Positions 61,353 through 64,000 of a stretch of DNA of 64,000 nt are shown in pieces (within the stretch, counting starts at the first letter, position 1; each line of letters opens with the position of its first letter). A program made the translations under genes and the position numbers. The notes beneath the pieces were generated by a model. That model was not told the origin of the DNA. It made no database searches and was given only the letters and a program-made list of their open reading frames with translations. Source of the DNA: Methylobacterium cerastii. GTDB lineage: Bacteria; Pseudomonadota; Alphaproteobacteria; Rhizobiales; Beijerinckiaceae. The stretch lies in contig NZ_BPQG01000074.1 in NCBI RefSeq assembly GCF_022179125.1, positions 1 to 64,000 of the forward strand, given 5' to 3'.

Positions 61353-61589
61353 CTAATCCTGCGGGACGCCCGTCGTCAGCGCAAGGGCGTGGAGCACGCC
61401 CCCCATCCGCCCCTGGAGCGCGCCGTAGACCATCTGGTGCTGGGCGACGCGGGTCTTGCCCTTGAACGCCGCCGACAGCACCGTGGCGGCGTAGTGGTCG
61501 CCGTCGCCGGCGAGATCCTTGATCTCCACCTTGGCGTCGGGCAGGGCCTCGACGATCATCCGCTCGATCTCGCGCGCGTCCATCGGCAT
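61353..61589 (-). CDS. bolA: BolA family protein
   Basis: A 78-residue BolA (class II KH-like fold). AREIERMIVEALPDAKVEIKDLAGDGDHYAATVLSAAFKGKTRVAQHQMVYGAL, in family order, contains the conserved His of BolA2-like proteins (HYAATV and QHQMVY). With monothiol Grx it binds a bridged [2Fe-2S] cluster and helps pass iron signals. ATG at 61589 has AAGGA seven bases before it; an ATG two codons downstream is possible. It sits between purL and the DUF29 gene on the same strand. Confidence 0.94.
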   Translation of the reverse strand: MPMDAREIERMIVEALPDAKVEIKDLAGDGDHYAATVLSAAFKGKTRVAQHQMVYGALQGRMGGVLHALALTTGVPQD

Positions 61590-61611
61590 CGGTCGGTTCC
61601 TTGGTCGGGGT

Positions 61612-63831
<2,220 letters not shown>

Positions 63832-63909
63832 GCGGCGGTCTCGACGAAAATCCGGTCCCGATGAGAAGGTGCCCATCGGTGAGGTAGGCGCCGGCTCGGG
63901 GGTCGCCAC

Positions 63910-64000
63910 GGCTCTAGAGGGTAAGCGCCCGCCCTGGCAACATTCGATCGCGCATCCGGGCGGGACCGTACCGGGGTCGAAGCGCTCAGGCCCGGGCCGG
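63910..64000. other. right-edge sequence upstream of purL
   Basis: These 91 bases contain the purL leader and the window edge. On the minus strand the last 15 bases read four codons (Pro-Ala-Arg-Ala) and a TGA at 63986-63988, which could be the end of a preceding minus-strand gene. It is too short to judge. Confidence 0.3.

Noticed and set aside
63986-64000. end of another minus-strand gene
   Set aside because: Only four codons and a stop are visible; this cannot be told from chance.

Overview
The window looks like a chromosomal segment of a high-GC alphaproteobacterium, most likely Methylobacterium or a close relative (Methylobacteriaceae/Hyphomicrobiales). The basis is recognition of protein families rather than a database search. 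It carries a MucR/Ros regulator of the 'DYLIS..DGKQYKTL' type, an ATP12 chaperone, a DUF6894-type and a DUF1236-type protein, a YegD-like Hsp70, and the alphaproteobacterial gene orders hrcA | rph-rdgB-hemW, lpoA-like | rsmI-yraN and purL-bolA-(DUF29)-grxD. No rRNA, tRNA, CRISPR array or replication origin was seen. Most of it is ordinary core and near-core genome with dense, often ATGA- or GTGA-overlapping genes.

Layout. 1-2.4 kb: tail of an unknown gene, a long AT-richer leader, mucR, and an alpha/beta hydrolase. 2.5-12.7 kb: periplasmic DegP-type protease, membrane GGDEF-EAL protein, rarA, a GlpM-like protein, Hsp70/YegD, an RluA-family pseudouridine synthase with a long basic N-terminus, a PsiF-like secreted protein, a HAD phosphatase and ATP12. 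12.9-19.2 kb: acyl-CoA carboxylase beta subunit, a hicAB toxin-antitoxin pair, exported and metallophosphoesterase proteins, a class III transaminase and a Cys-rich YkgJ-like protein. 19.3-20.8 kb: an accessory patch with a 14-bp tandem repeat and a helix-turn-helix-type gene overlapping an AbiEii-like nucleotidyltransferase gene broken by three single-base frameshifts. 21-27.6 kb: SleB-type wall hydrolase, Gly-rich exported protein, AcuI-type reductase, GreA/B factor, a divergent LysR/WrbA pair with CTTGCA operator sites, and Sua5/TsaC. 27.8-34.2 kb: an acyl-CoA dehydrogenase, enoyl-CoA hydratase and two SDR genes (beta-oxidation-like), then CorA and an SRAP/YedK protein.

34.3-38.6 kb: three small lineage-specific genes, two direct repeats and a 172-bp IS/MITE-like remnant inserted right at the stop codon of an RNA methyltransferase gene that overlaps tlyA; then sodC. 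38.6-45.9 kb: MHS-type transporter, Gly/Arg-Asp repeat protein with a DUF1236-like end, hrcA, rph, rdgB, hemW and an EamA transporter. 46-53 kb: LpoA-like lipoprotein, rsmI, yraN, a stand-alone receiver domain, an osmoprotectant ABC importer (binding protein plus two permeases, no ATPase in the window) and a DUF4258-DUF2283 gene pair. 52.8-58.9 kb: L,D-transpeptidase, extensin-like protein, a dienelactone-hydrolase-like enzyme whose start codon overlaps that of the divergent extensin-like gene, an M3 peptidase and a coiled-coil membrane protein. 58.9-64 kb: a small unknown gene, a thioredoxin-reductase-like flavoprotein, grxD, DUF29, bolA and purL.

Themes. Envelope and stress functions recur (DegP, SleB, L,D-transpeptidase, extensin-like, LpoA-like, SodC, GrxD/BolA, osmoprotectant import). 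Short non-coding tandem repeats occur repeatedly between genes, and two of them appear to have grown out of the stop-codon end of the preceding gene. The best candidates for follow-up are the frameshifted nucleotidyltransferase module, the stop-codon repeats, the remnant element at 35.7 kb, the HicA variant without its usual histidine, the MucR without zinc ligands and the ATPase-less importer. I did not find convincing evidence of a wholly new system.
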